Shown: positions 1 to 8,615 of the stretch, piece by piece
How positions within the stretch are numbered: the stretch's first letter is position 1
Layout: the number at the start of each line of letters is the position of its first letter
Assembly (NCBI RefSeq): GCF_005503535.1
Contig: NZ_SCNN01000025.1
Span: forward strand, 1 to 64,000
Source of the DNA: Mesorhizobium comanense
GTDB taxonomy: Bacteria > Pseudomonadota > Alphaproteobacteria > Rhizobiales > Rhizobiaceae
Direction of reading: 5' to 3'
Length of the DNA: 64,000 nucleotides
Made by a program: the position numbers and the translations under genes
Notes under the pieces: generated by a model
What the model saw: only the letters and a program-made list of their open reading frames with translations
What the model was told of the DNA's origin: nothing
Databases searched by the model: none

Positions 1-115
1 TCTTGACCCCGCGCGGCCAAAGCCGGTCAACCAACACGCGCATGCCGTCGTCGGCAGCCGGGCTCTCATATGCCCGTTTCAGTTTTACTCTCTCGTTGGA
101 GATTTCTTCACTCAT
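1..115 (-). CDS. DUF488 family protein, N-terminal part (runs off left edge)
   Basis: Only the first 38 codons are inside the window. Reading leftward from the ATG at 115-113 gives MSEEISNERVKLKRAYE, then SPAADDGMRVLVDRLWPRGVK. The segment RVLVDRLWPRGVK is the conserved opening of DUF488 (YeaO-like) proteins, a small cytoplasmic family of unknown function. The gene is divergent from the transaldolase gene at 261, so 116-260 should hold both promoters. The family call rests on this motif alone because the rest lies outside. Confidence 0.75.
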   Translation of the reverse strand, partial: MSEEISNERVKLKRAYESPAADDGMRVLVDRLWPRGVK

Positions 116-260
116 CGACGTCGCTCCCGCACTGCTGTTGCCTTTCAAAGACATAGGGCGTGCGGTCGCAACTTCGAGAACAAAATCAATTTTCAGGGAA
201 CCAAACTGAAGAAACCTCATCAAATCATTGGTGGACGTATTCACGTTAAGGAGAAAGACA

Positions 261-917
261 ATGAAGTTCTTTATCGATACAGCCGACATTTCTGAAATCC
301 GCGAGCTTGCTACCGCAGGTTTTCTCGACGGGGTGACCACCAACCCGTCCCTTATTGCAAAGACCGGCCGACCGATCAGGGATGTGATCAAGGAAATTTG
401 CCACACAATCGAGGGCCCGGTTTCAGCGGAAGTCACCGCGATCCATTTCGATGGCATGATCGCCGAGGGAGTGCGTTTGGCCAGCATCGCCGCCAATGTG
501 GCCATCAAAGTGCCATCCACCTGGGATGGATTCAGGGCTTGCCGGGCGCTCAGTCAGCTCGGACACAAGGTCAATGTCACCCTGTGCTTTTCAGCCAACC
601 AAGCACTGCTCGCAGCCAAGGCAGGCGCGACCTTCATTTCGCCGTTCGTCGGCAGGCTCGACGATCTCGGTTTGGACGGCATGGAGGTGATCCGGGAAAT
701 CCGCAAGATCTATGACAACGACAAATCCTTCACGACAGAAATCCTGGCGTCCTCAATTCGTACCCCTCTCCACGTCAAACAGGCGGCGATCGCAGGCGCC
801 AATATCGCGACCGTGCCACCGGCGGTGCTCAGAAACCTCGCCAAACACCCGCTCACCGACAGGGGACTTGAGTCCTTTCTCGCCGACTGGGGCAAGACGG
901 GGCAAGCGATCCTGTAA
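261..917 (+). CDS. Transaldolase / fructose-6-phosphate aldolase family (TalC-like)
   Basis: A 218-residue protein, the usual size of the short TalC/FSA class, which moves or cleaves a dihydroxyacetone unit through a Schiff-base lysine in the cytoplasm. It opens MKFFIDTAD, has the family segment DGVTTNPSLIAKTG at 23-36, and carries Lys83 in VAIKVPSTWDG, the expected Schiff-base lysine. ISPFVGRLDDLG follows in the second half. The start at 261 is chosen over an upstream in-frame start at 228 because AAGGAGA lies just before it and family members begin at MKFFIDTA. The sequence does not separate transaldolase from fructose-6-phosphate aldolase. Confidence 0.88.
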   Translation: MKFFIDTADISEIRELATAGFLDGVTTNPSLIAKTGRPIRDVIKEICHTIEGPVSAEVTAIHFDGMIAEGVRLASIAANVAIKVPSTWDGFRACRALSQLGHKVNVTLCFSANQALLAAKAGATFISPFVGRLDDLGLDGMEVIREIRKIYDNDKSFTTEILASSIRTPLHVKQAAIAGANIATVPPAVLRNLAKHPLTDRGLESFLADWGKTGQAIL

Positions 918-1038
918 TCGCTCGCAACAGGCTTCCCTGGGAGACGTCACGCCTTGCCGTCCGCCAGCCACGTCATCGCGTGTATAGGAGGGCCTCGCGA
1001 AGGCTTGGACCGGGCGTCACGGGCCGAGGTGCTGATCG

Positions 1039-2025
1039 TCAGTTGCCAGCGCCGAGGATGTTGGACACGCCATTGTCCTCGGATTCCTTCGCGGCTAGCC
1101 GATTAACGATGCCCTTTTTGATGCCATCTACCATTGCCTGAAGCCCAGGCCGCATGGATTCTATGGCTAGTTTTTCAGCCGGCATGTCGACGAACAGCCG
1201 GTTCGCGGTAAGGCGCAAGCTGACGTCATCGAAAATCATGCCGGGCGTGAAGCTTTCATACATGGAAGTCGCCGACCAATGTGTGGGGTCGGAATTATCG
1301 ACGTCTATCAAGCATCGATGTGACTGATCCATATGTGATATCTGGCTCTCGATCTCGCGGCGAACGCTGCAGCCGAAGTCGACAACGTATCTCCGTTCCG
1401 CTGCTTCGTACTCGCCATCCATGAAGCGAGACCATCGATAGTCCAGAAGTCCTGGCTGTCCCTGTCTGGTGTAGCCATATGAGTTCCGGCCCTTGATCGA
1501 CTGGTAGAGTGTGGTGTCGAAATCCTTTTCCTTGAGGTCAATACCCTCGCATTGTGCGTACACCAACGACGCGTCCATTCCCAAAAGCGAGTGAGCCTTC
1601 TCCTCTCGTGACTCGCATCGGTCAAACACCAGTTTGATCCGGAAGATCCGATCCATAAAGGAATATGTGGTCGCTGTGGCCTCTCTCCCTATCGAGCACA
1701 CGGATTTCTCGATCTGTTGCGCAACATATCGCCGGTCTGGATTTCGATCTACGCGCGGGTTCTCTTTGCCAACTACGAACACCAATGACATGAAGTCGTG
1801 CACTGCAACCGGCGAGAAAAGGTCAGCCCCGATTGTGGTCCCCAAATCGACGGTCTCCACCGGCACGGAGTGTTGCGCTGCGTGGGCACATTTTGCGTTC
1901 GCCCCAAGAGCAGCCTCAAGCTCGGAGGGCGATTTCTGCAGTTGTTCAGACCAGACGAATGCCTGAGCGGAGGCCAAAGATGGCATCAGGGTGAGAGCCG
2001 CTAGAGCTAGTCCGATTGCGTACAT
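1039..2025 (-). CDS. Secreted protein of unknown function
   Basis: A 328-residue protein that I do not recognise. The ATG at 2025 is preceded by GGGAGA and starts a clear Sec signal peptide, MYAIGLALAALTLMPSLASAQA, with likely cleavage after ASA, so this start is preferred to an in-frame one 48 bases upstream. The mature part is soluble-looking and rich in charged residues. It has several cysteines (KCAHAAQ, KSVCSIGRE, DRCESREE, AQCEGID, DFGCSVRRE, HRCLIDVD) that could form periplasmic disulfides. It stands alone, convergent with the transaldolase gene. No function is proposed. Confidence 0.75.
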   Translation of the reverse strand: MYAIGLALAALTLMPSLASAQAFVWSEQLQKSPSELEAALGANAKCAHAAQHSVPVETVDLGTTIGADLFSPVAVHDFMSLVFVVGKENPRVDRNPDRRYVAQQIEKSVCSIGREATATTYSFMDRIFRIKLVFDRCESREEKAHSLLGMDASLVYAQCEGIDLKEKDFDTTLYQSIKGRNSYGYTRQGQPGLLDYRWSRFMDGEYEAAERRYVVDFGCSVRREIESQISHMDQSHRCLIDVDNSDPTHWSATSMYESFTPGMIFDDVSLRLTANRLFVDMPAEKLAIESMRPGLQAMVDGIKKGIVNRLAAKESEDNGVSNILGAGN

Positions 2026-2563
2026 GGGTATCTCCCTGGATTCCGTGAGGGTGTCTATCTGCTGCATGCTCAACCTGCAAGAATAGGTGGTCTTTTCCTG
2101 GACTTCGACGGCTTCACACCCTTCAAGGTTTTCTGGGTGGCGGCGAGAGCGATCGAGAAGCTCGTCGTCAACGCTCGCCGGACCACAATTGAAGGCGCGA
2201 ACGATGGCCTATGGCACAACGTCGATGGTGGTGTCAGCGTCGACGAGAAAGGCAAAGGGAGAAGCCAAACCTGCTTCGCAAAGCACCTGCTAGCAACTTG
2301 CCTCCCCAGCAAAAGCTGTCGTTTAACGTATCATAAAAATTGCATGCAATTGCCGATTAAATTCGTTTGCACGATATCTAAGAAGGCGAGAAACTACACT
2401 GTGTATGCGGCTCGGTCGCAACGAGTGAACTGGTCTGGGTCTTTGGCAGTCCTGAAAACCTGACGACGCGCCGGCCAGGCGAAAGATATTCCGATGCTGG
2501 TGGGCTTGGAAGTTCCCGCTTCACCGAACACGCGATGACACGGGATCGCCAAGGGAGAAGATA
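2026..2563. other. Intergenic stretch without a convincing gene
   Basis: About 540 bases between the secreted protein and the first Rieske oxidoreductase. Short open frames exist on both strands, but none has a ribosome-binding site or recognisable motif. The stretch around 2300-2400 is AT-richer than its surroundings and could hold the promoter for the downstream gene, but no clear -35/-10 pair was identified. Confidence 0.5.
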
Positions 2564-4099
2564 ATGGCTGAAGGCCATAACAAACTAGACGGGCCGGATC
2601 TGGCTCAGGGGATCGCGTTCTCCGATCTTCCCGATGGTGGAAAGCTGGTAGGCCATTGCGGCGATGAACAGGTGCTGCTGGTGCGCCGTGGGGCCGAGGT
2701 TTTCGCCGTCGGGGCGACCTGCACACATTACGGCGGGCCGCTCGTCGACGGTCTTATGGTGGAGGATAGCGTTCGGTGTCCCTGGCATCACGCGTGCTTC
2801 GATTTGCGCACAGGCGAGGCCTTAAGAGCGCCTGCCTTCAATCCACTCGCTTGCTGGTCGGTTGAGCAGCGCGATGATCGGATATTCGTGGGCGAGAAGC
2901 GCAAATGGACGGCACCGAGGCCGCGTGCCGGAGACTCCAGCTTGGTTCCAGGGAAAGTCGTCATTGTCGGCGGCGGCGCGGCCGGTTTCGCGGCGGCGGA
3001 AAGACTGCGGCGCGAACACTATCATGGCAGCATCGTCATGATCAGCGACGACGAAGCGCCGCCCGTCGACCGGCCGAACCTCTCCAAGGACTACCTCGCC
3101 GGAAAGGCCCCTGAGGATTGGATTCCGCTCCGCGGCGAGAAGTTCTATTCAAAAAACCATATCGACCTGCGTCTCAATACGAAGGCCGTTGACATCGACC
3201 TGCGTTCCCGCGAGGTCGTCCTCGCTGATGAAGGAAGGATTCCTTACCACAGGCTGCTGCTTGCGACCGGAGCCGAACCCGTCCGCCTGACCATCCCAGG
3301 CGCCGACCAACCACACGTTCACACGCTGCGCTCGCTCGCAGACTGCAAGGCGATCATCGAGCAAGCCACCACAGCAAGGCGCGCGATCGTGATTGGAGCC
3401 AGTTTCATCGGGCTCGAGGTTGCCGCGGCCCTGCGGGCGCGCGATATCGAGGTTCATGTCGTGGCGCCGGACAAGCGGCCCATGGAGCGGGTCCTGGGCC
3501 CGCAAATGGGCGACTTCATCCGCGCCCTCCATGAAGAACATGGCGTCGTATTCCATCTCGAGAACACGGCGACAAGCATCGACGGCAGGAAGGTGAAACT
3601 CAGCAGCGGCGGTACGTTGGCGGCGGATTTCGTCGTCGTCGGCATCGGCGTGCGGCCGCGGACCGGACTTGCCAAAACGGCGGGGCTGGTCGTTGGCCAC
3701 GGCGTTGTTGTGGACGCCTTTCTGGAAACCAGCGAGCCAGGGATATTCGCGGCCGGCGACATTGCGCAGTGGCCAGATCCTTACAGTGGCGAGAACATTC
3801 GGGTCGAGCACTGGGTGGTTGCAGAGAGGCAGGGGCAAACCGCGGCCCTGAACATGCTCGGCCATCGGGAGATATTCGCGGCCGTGCCGTTCTTTTGGAG
3901 TCAGCATTACGATGTTCCCATCAACTATGTCGGCCATGCCGGACAATGGGATGAGATCGCGGTCGATGGAGACATCACAGCCAGGGATTGCCTGCTGCGC
4001 TTCAAACGCGAAGGACGCACGCTGGCTGTTGCTTCGATCTTCCGCGACATCGAAAGTCTGAAGGCAGAGATGGAAATGGAGCACCAGATGGCGACTTAG
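2564..4099 (+). CDS. Rieske domain-containing FAD/NAD(P)-dependent oxidoreductase (AIF-like), copy 1
   Basis: A 511-residue cytoplasmic redox protein. An N-terminal Rieske [2Fe-2S] domain has its ligands in CTHYGGPL (Cys53, His55) and CPWHHACF (Cys72, His75). A pyridine nucleotide-disulfide oxidoreductase domain follows. Its FAD-binding glycines are VGGGAAG (135-141) and its NAD(P) fold is GASFIG (278-283). A second FAD motif is GIFAAGDIAQWPD. This layout matches bacterial AIFL/ferredoxin-reductase-like proteins; the electron acceptor is unknown. GGGAGAAG precedes the ATG. It is paralogous to the gene at 5650, with the same length and ligand positions, and a universal stress protein lies between them, suggesting a stress or redox-response block. 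Confidence 0.9.
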   Translation: MAEGHNKLDGPDLAQGIAFSDLPDGGKLVGHCGDEQVLLVRRGAEVFAVGATCTHYGGPLVDGLMVEDSVRCPWHHACFDLRTGEALRAPAFNPLACWSVEQRDDRIFVGEKRKWTAPRPRAGDSSLVPGKVVIVGGGAAGFAAAERLRREHYHGSIVMISDDEAPPVDRPNLSKDYLAGKAPEDWIPLRGEKFYSKNHIDLRLNTKAVDIDLRSREVVLADEGRIPYHRLLLATGAEPVRLTIPGADQPHVHTLRSLADCKAIIEQATTARRAIVIGASFIGLEVAAALRARDIEVHVVAPDKRPMERVLGPQMGDFIRALHEEHGVVFHLENTATSIDGRKVKLSSGGTLAADFVVVGIGVRPRTGLAKTAGLVVGHGVVVDAFLETSEPGIFAAGDIAQWPDPYSGENIRVEHWVVAERQGQTAALNMLGHREIFAAVPFFWSQHYDVPINYVGHAGQWDEIAVDGDITARDCLLRFKREGRTLAVASIFRDIESLKAEMEMEHQMAT

Positions 4100-4188
4100 C
4101 AAAGCGCTCTCGGGCGCCGCAGTCCGAAGAAGAGCGCAATGAGAAATGGCTGAGCGGAATGCCGTCGTGACCCAAAGGAGTTCGGATT

Positions 4189-4485
4189 ATGTCCACAATG
4201 CAACAGGAACTGAGCACCACCAATGGTTTGGGCACGGTCGCGCCCGCTCAACATTATTCAACGATCGTCAAATTCATGGAGGCGGTCGCTAAGGACGAGC
4301 CCAACGAGACGTCGACGTCGGTTGAAATATTCTCGATCAATGGCCAGTGGTACTGCCAGGTCCGTCGCGGCGATGAAAAGACCAAGCCGATGGGCCCCTA
4401 TACCAAACTACAGGCTGAGCGGATCCAGGAAGCTCGGAGAATGTTGATCGCCAAAAAAGGTACCGCTCGGATCATGTTCGAGTAG
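4189..4485 (+). CDS. Conserved hypothetical small protein (98 aa)
   Basis: A short soluble protein with an excellent AAGGAG site eight bases before its ATG. It has no cysteines apart from one in WYCQVRRGDEK, no signal peptide and no membrane segment. The second half (FSINGQWYCQVRRGD...MGPYTKLQAERIQEARRML) looks like a small alpha/beta fold ending in a helix. It lies 90 bases downstream of the first Rieske oxidoreductase on the same strand and may be co-transcribed. I do not recognise the family. Confidence 0.7.
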   Translation: MSTMQQELSTTNGLGTVAPAQHYSTIVKFMEAVAKDEPNETSTSVEIFSINGQWYCQVRRGDEKTKPMGPYTKLQAERIQEARRMLIAKKGTARIMFE

Positions 4486-4688
4486 GGCGAGGAGCATCGA
4501 CGGTCACGCCGGCCGGCGACGCTTCATGACGATGGTTGTGACGCCGAGTTTTTTGAGGCGTTGCAGGGCAGAGGTCCGTCCTTCTAACGCTTGATGACAG
4601 CTGTCGCGTCGCGTTCTGCGGCGCATCGCCGGTTGGCGTTTCTCCCTTAGCAGGATCGACTCATTACCCATCCAAGGAAGGAAATCCA

Positions 4689-5510
4689 ATGGCCTACAAG
4701 TCAATCGTCCTCAATCTCGACATCGACGGTATGGTCGCTCCTGTTATCAAGCTTGGTGTCGATTTGGCCCAGCGGTTCGATGCGCGCCTGATCGGTCTTT
4801 CGGCCGCCGACGTTCCTCCGCCCGTTGTGATGGAAGGAGGAGTGGCCTTCGACGGAGAAAGCATGATGCGCCAGCGGAAAAACATCGAGCGACGAATTGA
4901 GGACCTCCGCGCGGAATTCGAAGGCCTTGCTGGCGCAACGGTTGATACCGAATGGCGTGGAGCGGTGGGCAATCCGACCCGCTTGCTGATCGACTCGGCA
5001 CGCGTGGCCGATCTCATCGTCACAGCGTCGCCCGAGGGTGCCTCTTCTGGCAACGTCCATCGGTCCACCGATCTCGGCAACCTGATCCTTCAAGCGGGAC
5101 GACCTGTACTGGTCGCCTCAACCAACCAGGAAAATTTCCGCATCAACAAGGTTGTTGTCGGATGGAAGGACACGCGTGAAGCCAGGCGTGCGGTTACTGA
5201 TGCCATGCCCTTTTTGCAAATGGCCCAGGAGGTTCGTGTCGTTACGATCGATAGTGACGCAACCGACGAAACCTGGAACAGCCTGGAAGATGTCGTTGCC
5301 TTACTTTCCTTTCACGGCGTAAAGGCGAAAGCGGAAGTGTTTCCGGAAAAATCCGATGGCGGAACGATCGCCGATGTCGCCGACGCGATGCATGCGGATC
5401 TGATCATATCCGGCGCCTACGGCCACAGCAGGTTCAGGGAGTGGATCTTCGGCGGTGCTACCCGCTCGCTGCTGGAAAATGATCGATTGAACCGGGTCAT
5501 GTCGAATTGA
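4689..5510 (+). CDS. Universal stress protein, tandem UspA domains
   Basis: A 273-residue protein, the size of a double-domain USP. The first UspA domain begins MAYKSIVLNLDIDG and ends near residue 140 (NLILQAGRPVLVAS). The second covers about 150-273 and ends with the nucleotide-binding loop GAYGHSRFREWIFGGAT, which resembles the G-x2-G-x9-G ATP motif. Such proteins bind ATP or adenylates in the cytoplasm and act in stress survival. AAGGAAGGAAA lies before the start. Its position between two paralogous Rieske flavoproteins suggests shared induction, but no operator was recognised. Confidence 0.9.
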   Translation: MAYKSIVLNLDIDGMVAPVIKLGVDLAQRFDARLIGLSAADVPPPVVMEGGVAFDGESMMRQRKNIERRIEDLRAEFEGLAGATVDTEWRGAVGNPTRLLIDSARVADLIVTASPEGASSGNVHRSTDLGNLILQAGRPVLVASTNQENFRINKVVVGWKDTREARRAVTDAMPFLQMAQEVRVVTIDSDATDETWNSLEDVVALLSFHGVKAKAEVFPEKSDGGTIADVADAMHADLIISGAYGHSRFREWIFGGATRSLLENDRLNRVMSN

Positions 5511-5649
5511 TCACGTTGCCCGAGAGGTCGGTGCGCACCGTCAGATTGGAAAATCCGAGCAGGAACCCTGCCCCAGCGGAGCGTTTCGTCGCGCCGTCCC
5601 CGGAGCGCGTTGCACGCCGAGGCTGTAGGATCGAGCAAGGAGGCTTTCC

Positions 5650-7185
5650 ATGAACTCCAGTACACCTGACATTGACTATTTGGACTTCGGCATTGGCATC
5701 CTTCTGAGCCAGCTCGCAGATGGCGCCATGCTCGCCGGCCATGTTGACAACGAGCCCGTCTTGCTGGCGCGCCGAGGCGAGGAGATATTCGCCGTTGGAT
5801 CGGTTTGCACGCACTACGGCGCACCGCTCGCCGACGGACTCCTCGTCGGCGACACCGTTCGTTGTCCCTGGCATCATGCCTGCTTCAGTCTGCGCACGGG
5901 GGAGGCGCTCCGCGCCCCTGCCCTGACATCGATCCCGTGTTTTGATGTCGAGCGTAACGACGGCCGCATACGGGTTCGGGCGCGGCGCAAGCCCGCATCG
6001 CACCGGTCGCTTCCAGCCCACTCCGGCCTGCCCGACTCGATCGTGATCGTCGGCGGCGGCGCTGCTGGCCTAGCGGCCGCTGAAACCTTCCGGCGTGAGG
6101 GCTACGACGGGCGGCTGACGATGCTGAGCGCCGATACGTCGGCCCCTTGCGATCGTCCTAACCTGTCGAAGGGGTATCTCACGGGGACCGCCTCGGACGA
6201 CTCGAATCCGTTGCGCACGGCTGAATTCTACCAAGCTCAGGACATCGAGCTGAAGCTGGGTGCGCGTGTGGGTTCTATCGACACAGGGGCACGGCACGTC
6301 GAACTCACTGACGGGACCCGATATGCCTATGACGCGTTGCTGCTGGCCACGGGTGCCGAGCCCGTGCGGCTGGGTACGGGTGACGAACGGCCTCACGTCC
6401 GCTACCTGCGGACGCTTGCCGACGCCCATGCGTTGAACGCCGACGCTGTGGCGTCACGTCGGGCCGTGGTGATCGGCGCCAGCTTCATCGGCTTGGAAGT
6501 TGCTGCCTCGCTGCGCGCGCGTGGCGTCGACGTCCATGTGGTCGCCCCCGGAGCAATCCCCATGCAGCGGATTCTTGGCGACGACCTCGGGCAGCATATC
6601 CGGACGCTTCACGAGCCTCATGGTGTGGTCTTCCACCTCGGCACGACGGCGGCTTCGATCGGTGTCGGCGGCGTCACCCTGAAGAATGGGGCCACACTCG
6701 CGGCCGATTTTGTTGTCGCGGGGATCGGCGTGCGCCCAACTCTGACACTGGCCAAGCAGGCCGGGTTGGAGCTCGACCGCGGAGTGACGGTGGACCCCTA
6801 TCTGGAAACCAGCGTTCCGGGGATTTTCGCCGCCGGTGACATCGCCCGCTGGCCCGACCGTCGCACGGGTGAGAACATTCGCGTGGAGCACTGGGTGGTC
6901 GCTGAGCGCCAGGGGCAGACCGCTGCGCGCAACATGCTCGGCCGACGTGAGCGGTTCGATTGCGTGCCCTTTTTCTGGACCGAACAGTACGACTTCAGCT
7001 TGGCCTACGTCGGCCACGCCGAAGGGTGGGATAAGGCAGAAATCGACGGTGATCTCACAGCAAGAGACTGCACAGTCACCTACCGGCGCGGCGGCCAGAA
7101 GTTGGCCCAGGCCTTCGTCCATCGGGACTTGGCGGGACTCCGCGCCGAACTGGAGTTTGAGCGGGCGATGGTCAGGAACGAGTGA
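5650..7185 (+). CDS. Rieske domain-containing FAD/NAD(P)-dependent oxidoreductase (AIF-like), copy 2
   Basis: Also 511 residues, and alignable with the 2564 gene essentially without gaps. The Rieske ligands fall at the same places (CTHYGAPL, Cys53/His55; CPWHHACF, Cys72/His75). The FAD motif VGGGAAGLAAAE, the NAD(P) motif VIGASFIGLEVAA and the flavin motif GIFAAGDIARWPD follow. The two proteins clearly differ in sequence, so the duplication is not recent. GGAGG precedes the ATG. Physiological substrates are unknown; the architecture supports NAD(P)H-driven electron transfer through FAD to the Rieske cluster. Confidence 0.9.
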   Translation: MNSSTPDIDYLDFGIGILLSQLADGAMLAGHVDNEPVLLARRGEEIFAVGSVCTHYGAPLADGLLVGDTVRCPWHHACFSLRTGEALRAPALTSIPCFDVERNDGRIRVRARRKPASHRSLPAHSGLPDSIVIVGGGAAGLAAAETFRREGYDGRLTMLSADTSAPCDRPNLSKGYLTGTASDDSNPLRTAEFYQAQDIELKLGARVGSIDTGARHVELTDGTRYAYDALLLATGAEPVRLGTGDERPHVRYLRTLADAHALNADAVASRRAVVIGASFIGLEVAASLRARGVDVHVVAPGAIPMQRILGDDLGQHIRTLHEPHGVVFHLGTTAASIGVGGVTLKNGATLAADFVVAGIGVRPTLTLAKQAGLELDRGVTVDPYLETSVPGIFAAGDIARWPDRRTGENIRVEHWVVAERQGQTAARNMLGRRERFDCVPFFWTEQYDFSLAYVGHAEGWDKAEIDGDLTARDCTVTYRRGGQKLAQAFVHRDLAGLRAELEFERAMVRNE

Positions 7186-7290
7186 CCGCCAAGATCTAGT
7201 CCCTCAGCCTACACTTGAATTGCGTCTGCCCAAGCGGAGCACACAGAATGACCGAACACAAGAAGGCACCGCGGCACCGCGCCGCTCGTG

Positions 7291-7506
7291 ATGACGAAAC
7301 GGTTTGAGGTCGGGGATCGGGTGAGTTGGAATTCGGAAGCTGGTCGCGTCAGCGGTACGATCGTTGAGATTCATACCCAAGATGTAGACTACAAGGGCTA
7401 TACGCATCGCGCGAGCCCGCAGTCTCCACAATACGAGATCAAGAGCAGCAAGACCGACCACGTGGCCCTGCACCGCGGCCAGGTGCTCACCCGATTGAGT
7501 GACTGA
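7291..7506 (+). CDS. DUF2945 / HVA1-like TUDOR-domain small protein
   Basis: A 71-residue basic protein beginning MTKRFEVGDRVSWNSEAGRV, then SGTIVEIHTQDVDYKGYTHR, and ending DHVALHRGQVLTRL. The pattern KGDxVxWNSxxG...GTI...SPQYEIKSSKTDHVALHR fits DUF2945 proteins, which fold as small SH3/TUDOR-like barrels of unknown bacterial function. A GTG directly before the ATG is an alternative start. A 19-codon frame from 7247 (MTEHKKAPRHRAARDDETV) overlaps it and could be a leader or the stub of a lost gene. Confidence 0.75.
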   Translation: MTKRFEVGDRVSWNSEAGRVSGTIVEIHTQDVDYKGYTHRASPQSPQYEIKSSKTDHVALHRGQVLTRLSD

Positions 7507-7700
7507 CGGCCTGGCCGAATTGATCGAACCAATCAGGCCGCGTAGGCGTGCGCTCATGGCGTTCCGGAGTGCTCCCGTGAAGGATTCATTGCCGAACAGC
7601 TGTCGACGATCCCGCTCGCCGCCGGGCGACAACCGTTCGACTGCCGGGGAGTGTCACGTCTGCGGTTAATAAGACCGGTACCGAGTCCGCCGCGAGTTGA

Positions 7701-8375
7701 TCATGACGCCGGCTCATGAGGGGCGGCTGCGCCGCTGAGGATGGCAGCAACCCGGGTGCGAAGATGAGGCGCCAATTCGTTCTCGAACCACGGGTTGCGA
7801 CGCAGCCAGACTGTACTGCGCCACGAGGGATGAGGCAGCGGGATCACTGCGGGACCATAGGTGCGCCATGCGGCGACGGTCGCGGTCATCGACGGTCCCG
7901 AGGTGTGCTGCAACGCCCACCGTTGAGCGTAAGCACCGACCAGGAGCGTCAGTTCCACCCTCGGCAGGCACGCCAGAAGCGACCGGCGCCAGAGCGTGGC
8001 GCACCGTGGCGGTGGCGGATAGTCGCCGCCTTTGGGATTGGTCCCAGGAAAGCAGAACGCCATCGGAGCCACGCCGATCCGCGAGTCCCCATAGAAGACA
8101 TGGCGATCGAGCCCAAGCCACTCGCGCAACCGATCACCTGAAGGGTCGTCGAACGGCAATCCGCTCTCATGCACCCGTCGTCCTGGCGCTTGGCCGCAGA
8201 TCAAGAGCCGGGTCTCGGAGGTTACCTGCACCACCGGACGGGGTTCATGGCTGAATTCCCCAGCACATGCGCGACAGGCACGAATGTTCGAGAGTAACGC
8301 GTCGAGTTGCGACTCTTCCGAGCTAGCGCATGTTTTGGGGCTCCGCAGGTCGAAGTTAGTTGCAGCAATGTCCAC
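7701..8375 (-). CDS. Uracil-DNA glycosylase family protein
   Basis: A 224-residue protein of the UDG superfamily, which removes uracil or related damaged bases from DNA. The sequence shows ICGQAPGRRVHESGLPFDDPSG, matching the G-(E/Q)-APG motif and the downstream DPSG, then GVAPMAFCFPGTNPKGGDYPPPP and the C-terminal LPHPSWR motif that contacts DNA. CRAC near the N terminus, with cysteines in FCFPG and PRCATLW, could ligate a [4Fe-4S] cluster as in family 4/5 enzymes; this is inferred from spacing. The start is a GTG and the true start is uncertain. The first 20 bases overlap the end of the small upstream frame at 8356-8601. Confidence 0.8.
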   Translation of the reverse strand: MDIAATNFDLRSPKTCASSEESQLDALLSNIRACRACAGEFSHEPRPVVQVTSETRLLICGQAPGRRVHESGLPFDDPSGDRLREWLGLDRHVFYGDSRIGVAPMAFCFPGTNPKGGDYPPPPRCATLWRRSLLACLPRVELTLLVGAYAQRWALQHTSGPSMTATVAAWRTYGPAVIPLPHPSWRSTVWLRRNPWFENELAPHLRTRVAAILSGAAAPHEPAS

Positions 8376-8601
8376 CAGGTCGTTCCATTCCTAAGATGAG
8401 AGAAGCCTCCGTGGCATCATGCCCAAACAGGAGGACGGCCGCGATGACGAACAACAGTACGGCGATCACTCGATAAAGGGTTTCCGATTTGAGGCGGGTC
8501 GCCCGCCCTCCCTGGCCGAGCAGTTCGAAATTCTTGCCGCATAATTGGCTCGAATCTAGCCTCTTTGCGCTTCCAGCCGCTGTTGCAACAACCTCATTCA
8601 T
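8356..8601 (-). pseudogene. Probable C-terminal remnant of a TauE/SafE (TSUP) membrane permease
   Basis: An 81-codon frame between the cytochrome c gene and the uracil-glycosylase gene. The recognisable part is RLKSETLYRVIAVLLFVIAA followed by VLLFGHDATEA, which resembles the last transmembrane helix and tail of TSUP sulfite exporters; intact members have about 250 residues. No ribosome-binding site was found and the part before it (LCGKNFELLGQGG) looks unrelated. It is called a truncated remnant, but a small single-pass membrane protein is possible. Confidence 0.4.
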
Positions 8602-8615
8602 GCTGGTCTTTTGGG

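Noticed and set aside
2070..2463. Overlapping small frames on both strands between the secreted protein and the Rieske gene
   Set aside because: None has a ribosome-binding site, a conserved motif or a convincing start, and they overlap one another in several frames.
2394..2726. Minus-strand frame containing PLAIPCHRVFGEAGT, like the active site of O6-alkylguanine-DNA alkyltransferases
   Set aside because: Only the PCHRV motif matches. The residues after it do not follow the family, most of the frame has no resemblance, and it overlaps the start of the well-supported Rieske gene.
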